NCBI RefSeq assembly: GCF_900128445.1
Contig: NZ_LT671417.1
Location: 2,057,201 to 2,121,200, forward strand
Direction: 5' to 3'
From: Thermophilibacter provencensis
GTDB lineage: Bacteria > Actinomycetota > Coriobacteriia > Coriobacteriales > Atopobiaceae
Length of the DNA: 64,000 bases
Shown: in pieces, positions 53,271 through 63,660 of the stretch
Layout: the number at the start of each line of letters is the position of its first letter
Numbering within the stretch: the stretch's first letter is position 1
Program-made: the position numbers and the translations under genes
Notes under the pieces: generated by a model
Database searches by the model: none
Seen by the model: only the letters and a program-made list of their open reading frames with translations
What the model was told of the DNA's origin: nothing

Positions 53271-53706
53271 CTCGTCCCCTCCCCGGCACACGCTCCTAGC
53301 AGCTGCCCTGCCATGATAGCGGAAACGGGTCACATATGAGCTGAAGGGGAGCTTGAGCTGCGGCATAACCGCGCGATGCACACGTTCCCCCTAACTGTTG
53401 CCGAGAAGAACCACCGTGTCAAGACTGGTATCCCCCGCGAGAACCCCTATAGTAGGTGGTGTCGTCCCCCTGCGGTCAAACTGGGTGAACCGACAAGCGT
53501 TACGAGGGAGTCCGATATCTCGTGTTCAGTACGGGTATTCCCCGTTGATGGGAAAGCCGGAACGCGCGATGGGGACACCCACCTTTGAGAGGTGGGTTCA
53601 TTATCGAGCCGCAGGGGGCGTCTTTGTGTCCGGACGAAGTCCCTCTCGTCCGCCGATGGCGCGGCGAGGCCGACGTGTCCCGTGGAAGGCAATTCCCGAT
53701 TGGTGC
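53271..53706. other. Intergenic region between the wecA-like gene and tRNA-Ala
   Basis: 436 bases. It should hold the wecA promoter; a weak TATCAT sits near 53314-53319 on the minus strand. A CCCACCT/AGGTGGG stem lies near 53576-53595. No gene recognised. Confidence 0.4.
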
Positions 53707-53735
53707 TTGACATCATCGGTGCGCCCTGCCACAAT
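53707..53735 (+). promoter_or_regulatory. Promoter of tRNA-Ala
   Basis: -35 TTGACA (53707-53712), 17-base spacer, -10 CACAAT (53730-53735), 21 bases before the tRNA. Confidence 0.8.
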
Positions 53736-53755
53736 AGCCAACGCGCGAAGCGCCT

Positions 53756-53831
53756 GGGGACGTAGCTCAGCTGGGAGAGCGCTGCCTTCGCAAGGCAGAG
53801 GCCGGGGGTTCGAATCCCCTCGTCTCCACCA
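53756..53831 (+). tRNA. tRNA-Ala (CGC)
   Basis: Acceptor GGGGACG, anticodon loop TTCGCAA with anticodon CGC, T-loop GGTTCGAATCC, encoded CCA at 53829-53831. Single-gene transcript with its own promoter and terminator. Confidence 0.95.
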
Positions 53832-53841
53832 GGAAACATCA

Positions 53842-53873
53842 GGCGGGTGCCCGATATGGGTGCCCGCCTTTTT
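53842..53873 (+). terminator. Terminator of tRNA-Ala
   Basis: Stem GGCGGGTGCCC/GGGTGCCCGCC (two G-U pairs), 5-base loop, then TTTTT. Confidence 0.88.
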
Positions 53874-53921
53874 GTGCGGCACCGGAAGCGAGCTCGAGCG
53901 CAGGACGGTCGAGAAGGGAGG

Positions 53922-54755
53922 CTACTCCCCGTACACACCGCGCAGCGAGTACCAGCCGCCAGACTCCCCCACCATGAGCGGCACGCCGAAGAGCTCGCTC
54001 ATGACCTCGCTCGTGAGCAGGCGCTCCTTGGGGCCGTCGGCAAAGACCTCGGCCTCCTTGACGAGAAGGACGCGGCGGATATCCGGGATGATGTCCTCGG
54101 GATAGTGCGTCACGAGCACCACCGAGCGGCCCTCGGCGGCGAGCGTGCGCATGGTCTGGCGCACATGGTACATGCCCTCGGGATCGAGCCCGGTGCAGGG
54201 CTCGTCGAAGATGAGGACCTGCGGGTCGCGCACAAGCTCGCGCGCCACGAGCACGCGGCGCACCTGCCCCGTGGAGAGCGTCATCACGTCGCGCCCGGCG
54301 AGCTCGGCGATGCCAAGCCGCTCGAGCGCGTCCATCGCGAGCGAGCGGTCCCGGGCGCTCACGTCCCCACGCAGCGGGGCGCCGAGCGTGCCGAACAGGC
54401 CCCCCACCACGATGTCGATCACCGGCAGGTGCACGCGCACCTGGTCGTGCATCGTGGAGCTCACAATGCCAAGGGTCCGCTTGATGTCAGCGAGCTGGGG
54501 TCGAGCGGCGCCGCGGAAGCGCACCGGGGGCTCCTCGCGCCAGAGCGGGAAGACCTCGCGCGTGAGCAGCTGGATGAAGGTGGACTTTCCCGCGCCGTTG
54601 GGACCGAGAAGGGCGACGTGCTCGCCGTCGACAAGCGAGAAGTCCGAGACGTGCAGGATCGTCTTGCCGCCGCGCACCACGCTCGCGTCATGAATCTGAA
54701 AGAGCGGAGCGACGTCGTTCTTCTCGCCCGCGGCGTCCTGATCGATGGTTTCCAT
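53922..54755 (-). CDS. ABC-type ATPase, ModF-like
   Basis: 277 residues. Walker A GPNGAGKSTF, signature LSTGQVRRVLVARELV, Walker B VLIFDEPCTGLDP and switch His in LVTHYPED. It has no partner permease beside it and resembles the stand-alone ModF/YlmA group. Hence its transported substrate is unknown, or it acts on something other than transport. The ATG at 54755 has GGGGG upstream. It is divergent from ilvA. Confidence 0.8.
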   Translation of the reverse strand: METIDQDAAGEKNDVAPLFQIHDASVVRGGKTILHVSDFSLVDGEHVALLGPNGAGKSTFIQLLTREVFPLWREEPPVRFRGAARPQLADIKRTLGIVSSTMHDQVRVHLPVIDIVVGGLFGTLGAPLRGDVSARDRSLAMDALERLGIAELAGRDVMTLSTGQVRRVLVARELVRDPQVLIFDEPCTGLDPEGMYHVRQTMRTLAAEGRSVVLVTHYPEDIIPDIRRVLLVKEAEVFADGPKERLLTSEVMSELFGVPLMVGESGGWYSLRGVYGE

Positions 54756-54875
54756 TTGATGCCCCCTTGCGTCGCGCCGGGACGGGCCCGCCCCGGCAGG
54801 ACTACTATAGGCAGACCGCAACCGTGCCCGCGCGCCGGCCGGCGCGCCGTCACCAACTGGCAAAGGAGTCCCGCC

Positions 54876-56096
54876 ATGGCAGAGATGCTCACGCTCGAGG
54901 CCTTCGAGGAGGCGTCCGAGAAGGTCCGCGAGGTCACGCTCGAGACCAAGCTCGTGGAGAGCCCGCATTTCTCCGCGCAGACGGGCAACCGCGTCTGGCT
55001 CAAGCCGGAGAACATGCAGCGCACGGGCGCCTACAAGGTGCGGGGCGCGTACTACAAGATCTCCACCCTCTCACCCGACGAGCTGGGACGCGGTATCATC
55101 ACCGCGAGCGCCGGCAACCACGCGCAGGGCGTCGCCTTTGCCGCCACGCGCGCCGGGGCGCGCTCCGTCGTGGTGATGCCCGAGACCACGCCGCTCATCA
55201 AGGTCGAGCGCACCAAGCACTACGGCGCCGAGGTCGTGCTCCACGGCGACGTCTATGACGAGGCGTGCGACCACGCCCTCGAGCTCGCAGAGCGCGAGGG
55301 CTACACCTTCATCCACCCGTTCAACGACCCGTGCGTCTCCACCGGCCAGGGCACGATCGCCATGGAGGTCGTGCAGGAGCTGCCGCTCGTGGACACGATC
55401 CTCGTGCCGGTGGGCGGGGGCGGCCTTGCCTGCGGCGTGGCCACCTTTGCAAAGCTCTACAACCCCAAGATCCGCGTCATCGGCGTGGAGCCGGAGGGCG
55501 CCCCCTCGCTCACGGCGGCGCTCGAGGCCGGGCATCCCGTCAAGCTTCCTAGCGCCAACACCATCGCCGACGGCACCGCCGTGCTCGAGGTGGGCGACAA
55601 GGTCTTCCCGTATCTGCGCGACAACCTCGACGACGTCATGACCGTGCCGGACGACGAGCTCGTGGTGGCCTTCCTCGACATGGTCGAGAACCACAAGATG
55701 ATCGTGGAGAACTCCGGCCTGCTCACGGTGGCCGCGCTCAAGCACCTCCCCGCGGAGAACAAGCGCGTGGTCTCCATCCTCTCCGGCGGCAACATGGACG
55801 TCATCACGATGAGCTCGGTGGTGCAGCATGGCCTCATCATGCGCGACCGCATCTTCACCGTGAGCGTGCTCCTGCCCGACCGCCCCGGCATGCTCGTGCG
55901 CGTGGCGCAGGTCATCGCCGAGCAGAACGGGAACGTCATCAAGCTCGAGCACAACCAGTTCGTCTCGACTAACCGCAACGCCGCCGTAGAGCTGCGCGTC
56001 ACGATCGAGGCGTTCGGGACCGACCACAAGGAGCAGATCTTCGACGCTCTCAAGGACGCCGGCTTCACCCCCACCCTCGCCCAGACCTCGCTGTAG
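54876..56096 (+). CDS. ilvA: Threonine ammonia-lyase (threonine deaminase)
   Basis: PLP enzyme converting threonine to 2-oxobutyrate, the entry to isoleucine. 406 residues: QRTGAYKVRGAY holds the PLP lysine, ASAGNHAQGVAFAA and PVGGGGLACGV bind the cofactor phosphate, and the C-terminal 75 residues (FTVSVLLPDRPGMLVRVAQV) are an ACT domain. This shorter class is shared by catabolic TdcB-type and biosynthetic enzymes; its place before ilvDBNC favours biosynthesis. AAAGGAG lies upstream of the ATG at 54876; a TACTAT -10-like box is at 54802-54807. Confidence 0.92.
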   Translation: MAEMLTLEAFEEASEKVREVTLETKLVESPHFSAQTGNRVWLKPENMQRTGAYKVRGAYYKISTLSPDELGRGIITASAGNHAQGVAFAATRAGARSVVVMPETTPLIKVERTKHYGAEVVLHGDVYDEACDHALELAEREGYTFIHPFNDPCVSTGQGTIAMEVVQELPLVDTILVPVGGGGLACGVATFAKLYNPKIRVIGVEPEGAPSLTAALEAGHPVKLPSANTIADGTAVLEVGDKVFPYLRDNLDDVMTVPDDELVVAFLDMVENHKMIVENSGLLTVAALKHLPAENKRVVSILSGGNMDVITMSSVVQHGLIMRDRIFTVSVLLPDRPGMLVRVAQVIAEQNGNVIKLEHNQFVSTNRNAAVELRVTIEAFGTDHKEQIFDALKDAGFTPTLAQTSL

Positions 56097-56620
56097 GCCA
56101 TCTCAGCTTCAGACGAGGCCTGCCCGAGTTTGTAGTGTGTTTTCCGATCGAGTCACTAAGTACACTACCAACTCAGTGGAAACAAAACAGCAGGTAGATG
56201 AGTTGTCCCTTTTGTAGTGTACCTAGGGGGAAGCTCGGGGAACACACTACAAACTGGCTCAGGCCGCTTGTAGGCTCTCCCCGGGACACCCTTCTAACCG
56301 TCAAGAGCCGCTCACGGAGGAAATGACACCGTTCACGGACGGTCACGGGGCGGAAACACGAGCCGCGTAGAGTGCACCCTACGAGTAAATGCGACGACAG
56401 GGCCAGTACGGGCCGCATCCGTCCCACAGCGAGCGGGCAGCGTGAGAACCCGCGCCGGACGGCCCCGAAGACTCCCTCGAGCAGCTCGCGAGAACCTCTG
56501 CGCGGTCGGCGGCCACCCCCGACGTCCCGCCGAGAAGTACCGCGCGCCGGCGGCCACCGTGACGGCTTCGAGGCCACGCCTCGCATTTCTCACAGACGAC
56601 GAGAGAAAGCGAGGGGAAGC
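56097..56620. other. Intergenic region between ilvA and ilvD
   Basis: 524 bases. The first part holds two TTTGTAGTG inverted-repeat units. The remainder (about 56290-56620) must hold the ilvD promoter and leader. A CGAGGC-CAC-GCCTCG stem at about 56569-56583 is followed by CATTTCTC and may be an attenuator. No Leu/Ile/Val-rich leader peptide and no T-box were found. Confidence 0.45.
56128..56255. repeat. TTTGTAGTG-family inverted repeats, two units
   Basis: Unit 3 GTTTGTAGTGTG...GTACACTACCAAC (56128-56172) and unit 4 TTTGTAGTGTAC...CACACTACAAAC (56211-56255). They are related to the pair at 1111-1236, 55 kb away, and again occur as two units in one gap. Confidence 0.8.
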
Positions 56621-58285
56621 GTGGAACTGAGAAGCGACGCCATCAAGCGGGGCCTGGCACGCGCGCCACACCGCAGCCTACTCAAGGCTGACGGCCTTAC
56701 CGACGAGGAGCTCGACCGGCCGCTCGTGGCCGTAGTCTCCGCCCAGAACGAGGTCATCCCTGGGCACCTTCACCTCCAGCAGATCGCCGACGCCGTCAAG
56801 GCCGGCGTGCGCATGGCGGGCGGCACCCCGCTGCAGGTCAACACCATCGGCGTGTGCGACGGCATCGCCATGAACCACGAGGGCATGCACTACAGCCTCA
56901 CCAGCCGCGAGGTCATCGCGGACTCCGTTGAGTGCGCGGTCCAGGGCCACCAGTTCGACGCGATGGTCCTCATCCCCTCCTGCGACAAGATCGTCCCCGG
57001 CATGCTCATCGCCGCGGCGCGCCTCGACATCCCCACGATGCTCGTCTCCGGCGGCCCCATGCTCGCCGGCCGCGGGCGCAACGGCAGCCAGACCGACCTC
57101 AACTCCCTCTTCGACGCCGTGGGCCAGGTCACCGCCGGCACCATGACCGAGGAGGAGTGCCACTGGCTCGAGGGCACGGCCTGCCCCACCTGCGGCAGCT
57201 GCTCCGGCATGTTCACCGCCAACTCCATCTGCTGCCTCGCCGAGGCCCTCGGCACCGCGCTTCCCGGCAACGGTACCGTCCCCGCCGTCTACTCGGAGCG
57301 CGTCCGCCTGGCCAAGCGGGCCGGCATGAAGGTCATGGAGCTCGTCGAGAAGAACGTGACCGCCCGCCAGATCATCACCTCCTCCGCCATCCACAACGGC
57401 ATGGTGCTCGACATGGCCTTCGGCGGCTCCACCAACACGATGCTCCACCTCACGGCCATCGCCCAGGCCGCCGGCTGCCCCGTCACGATGGACGACTGGG
57501 ACCGCGCCAGCGCCGAGACGCCCAACATCGTGCGCATCGCGCCGGCAGGACCGCTCCACATCCAGGACCTCAACGACGTGGGCGGCGTCTCCGCCATCAT
57601 CGGCGAGCTCGGCCGCACCGGGCACCTCGACCTCTCCGCCCTCACCTGCCACGGCACCATGGCCGAATGGGTCGATGCGTGCCCACCCGTCGACGGCGAG
57701 GTCGTCCGCAGCGTGGACAACGCCTACTCCCCCGACGGCGGCCTCAAGGTCATGCGCGGGAGCCTCGCGCCGGACTGCGGCGTCGTCAAGAAGAGCGCCG
57801 TCGATCCGGGCATGTGGCAGCACTCCGGCCCCGCCCGCGTCTTCGACTCCGAGGAGGAGGCCTGCAAGGCCATCTTCGGCGGGGCGATAAACCCGGGCGA
57901 CGTGGTGGTCATTCGCTACGAGGGCCCCTCGGGCGGTCCTGGCATGCGCGAGATGCTCACCCCAACCTCCGCCATCTGCGGCATGGGCCTTGCGAGCTCG
58001 GTCGCCCTCATCACCGACGGGCGCTTCTCTGGCGCCTCCAAGGGCCCGTGCATCGGCCACGTCTCCCCCGAGGCGGCCGCCGGCGGACCAATCGCGCTCG
58101 TCCAGGAGGGCGACGTCATCGACATCGACATCCAGGCCGGCACGCTCGAGCTGCGCGTCCCCGAGGAGGTTCTCGCCGAGCGGCGCGCCGCGTGGCAGCC
58201 GCCGGCGCCCAAGTACACCACGGGGGTCCTCTCCCGTTACGCAAGGCTGGTCACGAGCGCAGACAAGGGGGCATACCTCTCATGA
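56621..58285 (+). CDS. ilvD: Dihydroxy-acid dehydratase
   Basis: Fe-S dehydratase making the 2-oxo acids of isoleucine and valine. 554 residues. Cluster cysteines are in PSCDKIVPG and [31 protein letters not shown] and the C-terminal [20 protein letters not shown] complete the active site. The GTG at 56621 has GAGGGG upstream. The stop overlaps the ilvB start by 4 bases (ATGA). Confidence 0.96.
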   Translation: MELRSDAIKRGLARAPHRSLLKADGLTDEELDRPLVAVVSAQNEVIPGHLHLQQIADAVKAGVRMAGGTPLQVNTIGVCDGIAMNHEGMHYSLTSREVIADSVECAVQGHQFDAMVLIPSCDKIVPGMLIAAARLDIPTMLVSGGPMLAGRGRNGSQTDLNSLFDAVGQVTAGTMTEEECHWLEGTACPTCGSCSGMFTANSICCLAEALGTALPGNGTVPAVYSERVRLAKRAGMKVMELVEKNVTARQIITSSAIHNGMVLDMAFGGSTNTMLHLTAIAQAAGCPVTMDDWDRASAETPNIVRIAPAGPLHIQDLNDVGGVSAIIGELGRTGHLDLSALTCHGTMAEWVDACPPVDGEVVRSVDNAYSPDGGLKVMRGSLAPDCGVVKKSAVDPGMWQHSGPARVFDSEEEACKAIFGGAINPGDVVVIRYEGPSGGPGMREMLTPTSAICGMGLASSVALITDGRFSGASKGPCIGHVSPEAAAGGPIALVQEGDVIDIDIQAGTLELRVPEEVLAERRAAWQPPAPKYTTGVLSRYARLVTSADKGAYLS

Positions 58286-60162
58286 TCACCACCGAGGAGA
58301 AGATCGCCCGGCGGCAGCGCGCCATCGAGGGGCGCCCGTTCGGGCCAGGAAGCAAGACGGAGCACGAGGGCAAGACCATGACCGGGGCTCAGGCCATCAT
58401 CGCCAGCCTCGAGGCCGAGGGCGTGGACACCATCTTCGGCTACCCCGGCGGCCAGGCCATCAAGATCTACGACGCCCTCTATGACTCTAAGAAGATCCAC
58501 CACGTGCTCGCTCGCCACGAGCAGGGCGCCACGCACATGGCAGACGGCTACGCGCGCGCCACGGGCAAGGTGGGCGTGGTGCTGGTCACGTCCGGCCCGG
58601 GCGCCACCAACACCGTGACGGGCATCGCCACGGCCTACATGGACTCCGTCCCGCTCGTCGTCATAACGGGTCAGGTCACGCGCGGCGTCATCGGCACCGA
58701 CGCCTTCCAGGAGTCGGACATCGTGGGCATCACGATGCCCATCGTCAAGCACAGCTTCCTGCTTCAGTCCACCGACGAGCTCACCAAGACCTTCCGCGAG
58801 GCGTTCTATATCGCCTCGACCGGCCGCCCGGGCCCCGTCCTCATTGACATCCCGAGCGACCTCTCCGGCTCCGAGATGGTCTTCCACTACCCGGACACCG
58901 TGAACATCCCGAGCTACCGCCCCACCTACAAGGGCAACGCCAAGCAGGTCAAGCAGGCCGCCGAGCTCATCTGCCAGGCAGAGCGCCCGCTCATCATGGC
59001 CGGCGGCGGCATCGTGGCGTCACACGCCTGCCCCGAGCTCGTAGAGCTCGCGGAGCGGATGCAGATCCCCGTGGTGACCACCCTCATGGGCAAGGCGGCC
59101 ATCCCCTGCTCCAACCCGCTCAACCTCGGTCCCGTTGGCATGCACGGCTCCAAGTACGCCAACATGGCCGTCACGGAGTCCGACCTCATCATCGCCTGCG
59201 GCGCGCGCTTCTCCGACCGCGTGACCGGCAAGGTCTCCGAGTTCGCGCCGCACGCCAAGATCATCCACATCGACATCGACCCGGCCGAGATCGGCAAGAT
59301 CATCAACCCCAACGTGCCCATCGTCGGCGACGTCAAGGTGGTCCTCGCCGCCGTGAACGAGCGCCTGGAGAAGATGGGCGCCCAGCCCGCGTGCGAGGCC
59401 TGGCGTGACGAGGTCTTCAGCTGGCGCGAGCGCTGGCCGTTCTACACCCCGGACTTCGCCGACTACGAGGGCAAGATCGCGCCCGAGGTCCTTCTCGAGA
59501 CCCTCTCCGAGAAGCTCGACCCGCACGCATCCATCGTGACCACGGAGGTCGGTCAGCACCAGATGTGGGCGCTGCAGAACATCCATCGCGAGCACGCGCG
59601 GACGTTCCTCTCCTCCGGAGGCCTCGGGACGATGGGCTTCGGCTTCCCCGCCGCCATCGGCGCCAAGATCGGCTGCCCGGACGAGCAGGTCGTCTGCATC
59701 GCCGGCGACGGCTCCTTCCAGATGAACAGCCAGGAGATGGCCACGGCAAAGATCAACAACGTGCCGGTCAAGGTCCTCATCATCGACAACCGCGCCCTCG
59801 GCATGGTCCACCAGTGGCAGCACCTCTTCTACAACGACCGCTTCTCGTTCACAGAGCTTGCCGACAACCCCGACTTCGTGAAGCTCGCCGACGCCTACGG
59901 CTGGCGCGCCCGCCGCATCGAGAAGCCCGAGGAGATCGACGCCGCACTCGACGAGATGCTCGCCTCCGACGAGCCCTACCTGCTCGACGTGATGATCCCC
60001 GCCCAGCAGACCGTCTACCCGATGGTCGCGCCCGGCGCCCCGATCGACGACATCATCGGCGCCCTCGACGTCACGCTCGGCGGCGTGCGCGTCAGCGAGA
60101 AGGGCTTCGGCGAGGCGGGCCGTCCCCGCGTCAAGCCGTCCCACGAAGGAGTTGATGAGTGA
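58282..60162 (+). CDS. ilvB: Acetolactate synthase large subunit
   Basis: ThDP enzyme making acetolactate and acetohydroxybutyrate. 626 residues: ThDP glutamate in [15 protein letters not shown]...[20 protein letters not shown] region, and the ThDP motif [20 protein letters not shown]. The N-terminal 35 residues and the final 30 are longer than in many homologues. Its start overlaps ilvD and its stop overlaps the ilvN start. Confidence 0.96.
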   Translation: MITTEEKIARRQRAIEGRPFGPGSKTEHEGKTMTGAQAIIASLEAEGVDTIFGYPGGQAIKIYDALYDSKKIHHVLARHEQGATHMADGYARATGKVGVVLVTSGPGATNTVTGIATAYMDSVPLVVITGQVTRGVIGTDAFQESDIVGITMPIVKHSFLLQSTDELTKTFREAFYIASTGRPGPVLIDIPSDLSGSEMVFHYPDTVNIPSYRPTYKGNAKQVKQAAELICQAERPLIMAGGGIVASHACPELVELAERMQIPVVTTLMGKAAIPCSNPLNLGPVGMHGSKYANMAVTESDLIIACGARFSDRVTGKVSEFAPHAKIIHIDIDPAEIGKIINPNVPIVGDVKVVLAAVNERLEKMGAQPACEAWRDEVFSWRERWPFYTPDFADYEGKIAPEVLLETLSEKLDPHASIVTTEVGQHQMWALQNIHREHARTFLSSGGLGTMGFGFPAAIGAKIGCPDEQVVCIAGDGSFQMNSQEMATAKINNVPVKVLIIDNRALGMVHQWQHLFYNDRFSFTELADNPDFVKLADAYGWRARRIEKPEEIDAALDEMLASDEPYLLDVMIPAQQTVYPMVAPGAPIDDIIGALDVTLGGVRVSEKGFGEAGRPRVKPSHEGVDE

Positions 60163-60641
60163 TGAACTACCTGCTTTCCGTTCTCGTTGAGAACAAGCCG
60201 GGCGTGCTCTCCCGCGTGACGGGCCTCATCAGCCGCCGCGGCTTCAACATCGAGTCGCTCACCGTGGCCCCCACGGAGGACGAGAGCCTCTCGCGCATGA
60301 CCATCATCGTGGAGGCGGACGAGGTCGGCTTCGAGCAGATCACCAAGCAGCTGCACAAGCTCGTCTCGGTCTACAAGATCTCCGACCTCACCTACGAGGA
60401 GGCCGTCGAGCGCGAGCTCGTGCTCTTTAAGGTCCAGGCAGCTCCCGAGCGTCGGCACGAGGTCATCGAGATCGCCAACGTCTTCCGCGCCAAGGTGGTG
60501 GACGTGGGCAGGAACACGCTCACGATCGAGGCCACCGGCACCGCGAGCAAGCTCGACGCGATGGAGGACCTCTTCCGCAGCTACGGGATCAAGCAGCTCA
60601 CGCGCACCGGCAAGATAGCGATGTCCCGCGGCGCGCAGTAG
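60162..60641 (+). CDS. ilvN: Acetolactate synthase regulatory subunit
   Basis: 159 residues: the ACT domain YLLSVLVENKPGVLSRVTGL then FNIESLTVAPTED (residues 3-75) and a C-terminal half found in IlvN/IlvH. It binds valine and gives feedback control to IlvB. The ATG at 60162 shares a base with the ilvB stop; a GTG one codon earlier (60159) is better spaced from AAGGAG and is equally possible. Confidence 0.95.
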   Translation: MNYLLSVLVENKPGVLSRVTGLISRRGFNIESLTVAPTEDESLSRMTIIVEADEVGFEQITKQLHKLVSVYKISDLTYEEAVERELVLFKVQAAPERRHEVIEIANVFRAKVVDVGRNTLTIEATGTASKLDAMEDLFRSYGIKQLTRTGKIAMSRGAQ

Positions 60642-60653
60642 GCAAGGTGTCAC

Positions 60654-60755
60654 ATGAGACAATGGGGACAGGTTCATTTGTCTCATCTCACATAGGAACG
60701 TACCGTCACGAGAACGTGCGTGATGAGACAAATGAACCTGTCCCCATTGTCTCAT
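60654..60755. repeat. Long REPIN, ATGAGACAA-arm subtype, between ilvN and ilvC
   Basis: Two 33-base elements (60654-60686 and 60723-60755), exact complements except for position shifts, 36 bases apart. Each is itself a palindrome with arms ATGAGACAA / TTGTCTCAT around GGGGACAGG. It lies inside the ilv operon, so the transcript would carry a strong hairpin just before the ilvC ribosome-binding site. Confidence 0.9.
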
Positions 60756-60774
60756 CACAGCAAAGGAGAAGAAC

Positions 60775-61773
<999 letters not shown>

Positions 61774-61803
61774 CGATAAGACCGTTCTTCTCGGCACGCC
61801 CTT

Positions 61804-61837
61804 GGGGCCCAGCGCCAGACGGTGCCGGGCCCTTTTT
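61804..61837 (+). terminator. Terminator of the ilv operon
   Basis: Stem GGGCCC...GGGCCC with inner GCGCC/GGTGC pairs, followed by TTTTT at 61833-61837. It lies 30 bases past the ilvC stop. Confidence 0.85.
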
Positions 61838-61889
61838 GGTCTCCACCGCCGTGGCCGCGCGCGACGCCATGGTGCACGAGTGCGGGTGC

Positions 61890-61902
61890 TGACAAAGGTG
61901 CC
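61890..61902. repeat. TGACAAA/GTGCC-family half-element left of the insertion sequence
   Basis: TGACAAAGGTGCC, the same arm and core as at 32972-32998 and 63253-63316. It lies 11 bases outside the left end of the IS. Confidence 0.6.
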
Positions 61903-61913
61903 GGGGGGTTATA

Positions 61914-63244
61914 GGACAAAATGTGTGTCTCGGCGGAACGCCTGTCCTAGTCCAGCCAGAAGGTATACGGGTCCTTGTGGTGGAGCTCCTCCCAGACTAC
62001 CCGGTCGCCCCACTCCGGGCCCCCGTCGTCGCGCTTGGGTGATGCCGAGTAGGTCCTGTAGAGCAGGTCGATGTCGTCGTCCGTTGGCATGGAGGCGAGG
62101 ATTCCGCGCGCGTCCCTCGGGCTCTCTGTGTGCAGGTAGCACCACCAGAAGACCGCCTTCACGCGCCGCATGGTCGACATGCCGCGATGGTTCCTGAGCA
62201 TGTCCCGGAGCTGCGCGTTGACCCCTCCCTCGATCGCGTTGTTGGTGCGCGGCAGCGGCCCCTCCGCCGTCAGTGCGGGGTCCAGGTAGGTGAAGAGGGT
62301 CCCCCGCGAGACGAGCCGCGAGAGCGAGGAGCGGGCCTTCCTGAGCCTCTCGTGGGTGAACTGGCGCCTCCCGTCGACGTACGAGACGTCCTCGAGGAAG
62401 TCGGCCCAGAACTCGCACCACTGCAGGTAGCGCTCAACCCACCAGTCGGCCTGGCGGAGCGTCTCGAGGTGCATCAGCTCGAGCGCGAGCGCGTAGAGCT
62501 CCCTGCCCGCCTGGAGCCTCGGGCGCGAGGTGGTGTAGCGCCTCACCTGGCAGAACGCGTGGAAGAGGCACCTCTGCACGCGCGTCCTCGGCCACGCGCG
62601 GCGCCTGGCCCTCTCGAAGCCCGTCCCGCCGTCGCACACCACCACGTCCGGGGCCGGGATCGGCGCCATCAGGGCCTCCCACGCCCTCGAGGTCTCCGAC
62701 TGCGCCATGTACCACGACACGACGAAGCTCCCGTCGTGCGCGATCAGGACCACGAGGTCGCGGGCGAGCCATATCCCGTCGACGAAGAGCACCCTGCGGA
62801 CCTCCCCGGTCGGCTCGGGCATGGGCCACACCCGCCAGAACCCGGCGGTCCTCCTCCTGAACGTGCGCCCCTGGCCGGGCATCGAGAGCTGGGTGTCCTT
62901 CGAGGTCAGCCACGCCAGGAACTCACCGAGCCTCGCGGCCGTGTCGTCGTAGGAGAGCGTCGTGGAGGCGCCGCAGGAGCCACACCTCCACCTCTGCGCG
63001 CCTGCGCTCGTCTTCCCGTTCCTCTTCATCGCCGCCCCGCAGGAGGGGCACCTGACCGCCTTCATCCGCGAACCTCGATTCCGCCGGGTTTAACGGTCGG
63101 ATTTTCCGTCATCGACCTGCGGAAACGAGTTGCGAACGGACACACTTTCTGTCCGAGTGGTTAAATTCGCCACATGGATTTAAGGCCGAGAAAAAGGGGC
63201 ATCGACCTGCGTCGATGCCCCTGAAACGGACACACATTTTGTCC
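61914..63244 (-). mobile_element. IS1249-like insertion sequence (IS256 family)
   Basis: 1331 bases with perfect 16-bp terminal inverted repeats: GGACAAAATGTGTGTC at 61914-61929 and its complement at 63229-63244. It holds one transposase gene. A degenerate internal copy of the right end (GGACACACTTTCTGTCC, 63138-63154) and a 12-bp hairpin AGGGGCATCGAC/GTCGATGCCCCT (63195-63222) lie between transposase and right end; the hairpin may stop outside transcripts. Flanks share TATA on both sides but no clear 8-base duplication. Confidence 0.88.
61947..63065 (-). CDS. IS1249-type transposase
   Basis: 372 residues. The N-terminal zinc-finger pair CPSCGAAMKRNGKTSAGAQR then WRCGSCGAS is typical of IS1249. 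The DDE catalytic domain has VLFVDGIWLARD (Asp), VVCDGGTGFERA (Asp), RCLFHAFCQVRRYTTSRP and NNAIEGGVNAQLRDML (Glu). The frame is intact, so the element may be active. The ATG at 63065 has GAGG 8 bases upstream. Confidence 0.92.
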   Translation of the reverse strand: MKAVRCPSCGAAMKRNGKTSAGAQRWRCGSCGASTTLSYDDTAARLGEFLAWLTSKDTQLSMPGQGRTFRRRTAGFWRVWPMPEPTGEVRRVLFVDGIWLARDLVVLIAHDGSFVVSWYMAQSETSRAWEALMAPIPAPDVVVCDGGTGFERARRRAWPRTRVQRCLFHAFCQVRRYTTSRPRLQAGRELYALALELMHLETLRQADWWVERYLQWCEFWADFLEDVSYVDGRRQFTHERLRKARSSLSRLVSRGTLFTYLDPALTAEGPLPRTNNAIEGGVNAQLRDMLRNHRGMSTMRRVKAVFWWCYLHTESPRDARGILASMPTDDDIDLLYRTYSASPKRDDGGPEWGDRVVWEELHHKDPYTFWLD

Positions 63245-63252
63245 TATATCCC

Positions 63253-63316
63253 GTGCCGGGGGCGTTTGTCACGTTTATCATGACAAACGCCCTCGGCACC
63301 TTTGTCACGTTTGTCA
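63253..63316. repeat. TGACAAA/GTGCC-family inverted repeats right of the insertion sequence
   Basis: GTGCCGGGGGCGTTTGTCA (63253-63271) and TGACAAACGCCCTCGGCAC (63281-63299) are complementary except for one base, with a 9-base loop. Two more TTTGTCA copies follow to 63316. Confidence 0.8.
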
Positions 63317-63341
63317 GTACCCTTGCCTCTGGCACAAAACA

Positions 63342-63367
63342 GGGGCGGCGCCCCATTGCGCCGCCCC
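63342..63367. terminator. GC-rich hairpin, possible terminator
   Basis: GGGGCGGCG (63342-63350) and CGCCGCCCC (63359-63367) with an 8-base loop, no T-tract. It is the end of either the LuxR-type transcript from the right or of read-through from the IS. Confidence 0.45.
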
Positions 63368-63660
63368 GCCTCATTACGTATTAGGGTGGAATCACCTGTC
63401 TCAGGAGTTAGTGGGCTGACAAGGCAATTCAATGTCTGGACCCGCTCCTGGCGCTTCTTTCAACGGCCTAAATCCGATGCTAATGTCGGAGAATGTCGGC
63501 GAGTGCGCTCGCCCAAAGTCTAACGGGCCTCGGTCGCGCGGAGGGCGGGTCCAAACCCTGCTATCTCTTCTGTGTTCACTGGACTCGCCTCCTCTGACGG
63601 TCGCTTTGTGGGTAGCGACAATGTTCTTTGTTACTGCTCTTGTTCCCTCCAGGCGGCACC

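Larger units (their letters stand above)
63245..63660. other. Intergenic region between the IS and the LuxR-type gene
   Basis: 416 bases. The left half holds the TGACAAA/GTGCC repeats and a GC-rich hairpin; the right half shows no gene, RNA or repeat that I recognise. Confidence 0.4.

Noticed and set aside
56531-56546. GAAGTACCGCG upstream of ilvD as a T-box signature
   Set aside because: Only ACCGCG matches; the UGGN needed to pair with tRNA is absent and no specifier stem is visible.
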